Part shown: positions 63,469 through 64,000 of the stretch, one piece after another | How positions within the stretch are numbered: position 1 is the stretch's first letter | How the letters are laid out: every line of letters starts with the position of its first letter | From: Burkholderia latens | GTDB taxonomy: Bacteria > Pseudomonadota > Gammaproteobacteria > Burkholderiales > Burkholderiaceae | Direction: 5' to 3' | Length of the DNA stretch: 64,000 bases | Assembly: GCF_001718795.1 (NCBI RefSeq) | Contig: NZ_CP013438.1 | Span: forward strand, 744,001-808,000 | Position numbers and translations under genes: made by a program | Notes under the pieces: generated by a model | Seen by the model: only the letters and a program-made list of their open reading frames with translations | Told to the model about the DNA's origin: nothing | Databases searched by the model: none

Positions 63469-64000
63469 ATGACTAGTACCCGAAAGACCTTGATGATCGC
63501 CGGCGGATTGCTGATTGCCGCGGCAGGCACCGGCTACGTGATGTTACTGCGTGCGGACCACCGCGCGATCGCGGAGGCCGGCATCGGCGACTCCGCTCCA
63601 CCGGCCGCCACCGTGGCGGCCGTCGATGACGGGCACACCGCGCAGGGCACGATCGTACCGCCTGCGCACGTCGCGGTGCCTTCCGCACACGTCGATGACG
63701 CCGTGCCGCAACAGGCGGTCGTCCCGCCGCCGGCCGCGCCCGCGGCCCACACGCGCGCGGCTCCGGCAGCGGCGGCAGTGGCGCCCGTCATCGCCGCGCA
63801 GGCGCCGGCCGCGAAACCGGCCGCGCCACCTCCTGCGGTCCATGTGGTGACGGTCGAGCCCGAGAATGCGACCCCAGCGAAGAACCGGTCCGCACAACCG
63901 GCGCAGCCCGCCCAGCCGACGCAATCCGGACCGTCAGTCCAGTCAACGCAGGCGAGCCGGCCGGCGCAGCAGGCGTATCAGCCGCCGCAGCACGCCGTGC
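63469..64000 (+). CDS. Pro/Ala/Gln-rich single-membrane-segment protein (cut off by window)
   Basis: The first 177 residues are visible; no stop before the window end. One membrane segment near the N-terminus (LMIAGGLLIAAAGTGYVML) and then a long Ala/Pro/Val/Gln-rich region with repeated PAAP, PAQPAQP and PPQ units, which looks periplasmic and unstructured. No domain recognised; could be a membrane-anchored envelope protein whose folded part lies beyond the window. Confidence 0.7.
   Translation, partial: MTSTRKTLMIAGGLLIAAAGTGYVMLLRADHRAIAEAGIGDSAPPAATVAAVDDGHTAQGTIVPPAHVAVPSAHVDDAVPQQAVVPPPAAPAAHTRAAPAAAAVAPVIAAQAPAAKPAAPPPAVHVVTVEPENATPAKNRSAQPAQPAQPTQSGPSVQSTQASRPAQQAYQPPQHAV

Overview
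The window is very GC-rich (about two-thirds G+C) with strong G/C preference at third codon positions. Gene content points to Burkholderia, most likely a Burkholderia cepacia complex species and probably a secondary chromosome: many LysR regulators, mms valine genes, a Tad pilus locus, DUF2891 and DUF427 genes, and LpxO. That placement is inference from family content, not a database match. I saw no rRNA, tRNA, insertion sequence, prophage or CRISPR array.

Layout. 1-7.2 kb: truncated NCS2 purine/uracil permease; a LysR gene divergent from a short-chain dehydrogenase; a small operon of ABM monooxygenase, iron alcohol dehydrogenase and glycolipid-binding-like protein; an orphan sulfonate-type binding protein; DUF427. 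7.2-18.4 kb: a complete one-direction Tad/Flp pilus locus (flp, tadV, rcpC, rcpA, small lipoprotein, tadZ, tadA, tadB, tadC, tadD, tadE, tadG) behind an AT-rich leader with a good sigma-70-type promoter, followed tail to tail by two membrane glycosyltransferase-type genes. 20.9-27.6 kb: small accessory genes, a second orphan binding protein with a LysR gene, a DUF4397 lipoprotein, and a gene-poor stretch holding a perfect (GATGC)11 repeat. 27.6-32.6 kb: mmsB, mmsA and an MFS carrier, divergent from a LysR gene; beside it lies a decayed LysR fragment. 33.3-37.7 kb: three signalling genes, a GAF-PAS-GGDEF-EAL protein facing a WspR-like diguanylate cyclase and a CheB/WspF-like methylesterase. 38.7-47.0 kb: DUF969/DUF979/DUF2891, then asparagine/aspartate use (asparaginase, LysR, aspA, ansP). 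48.1-53.2 kb: an unusual five-gene chemosensory-like operon. 53.5-64 kb: enoyl-CoA hydratase, alanine racemase, MAPEG protein, then glnHPQ-type transporter genes running into a C45 acyltransferase-like hydrolase, a class III aminotransferase and a CMD-family protein; finally LpxO and a truncated Pro/Ala/Gln-rich protein.

The two most unusual systems are the 48.1-53.2 kb operon and the 57.0-62.2 kb operon. The first has a membrane CheA-like kinase without a CheW domain, an MCP-type protein without an obvious sensor, two CheX-like proteins that share the C-terminal tail GELELF, one carrying a degenerate receiver, and a canonical CheY; no cheW or cheR is in the window. The second couples an amino-acid-type importer to an amide-bond hydrolase/acyltransferase family, a transaminase and a CMD protein, which reads as uptake and breakdown of an unidentified N-acylated or amine compound.
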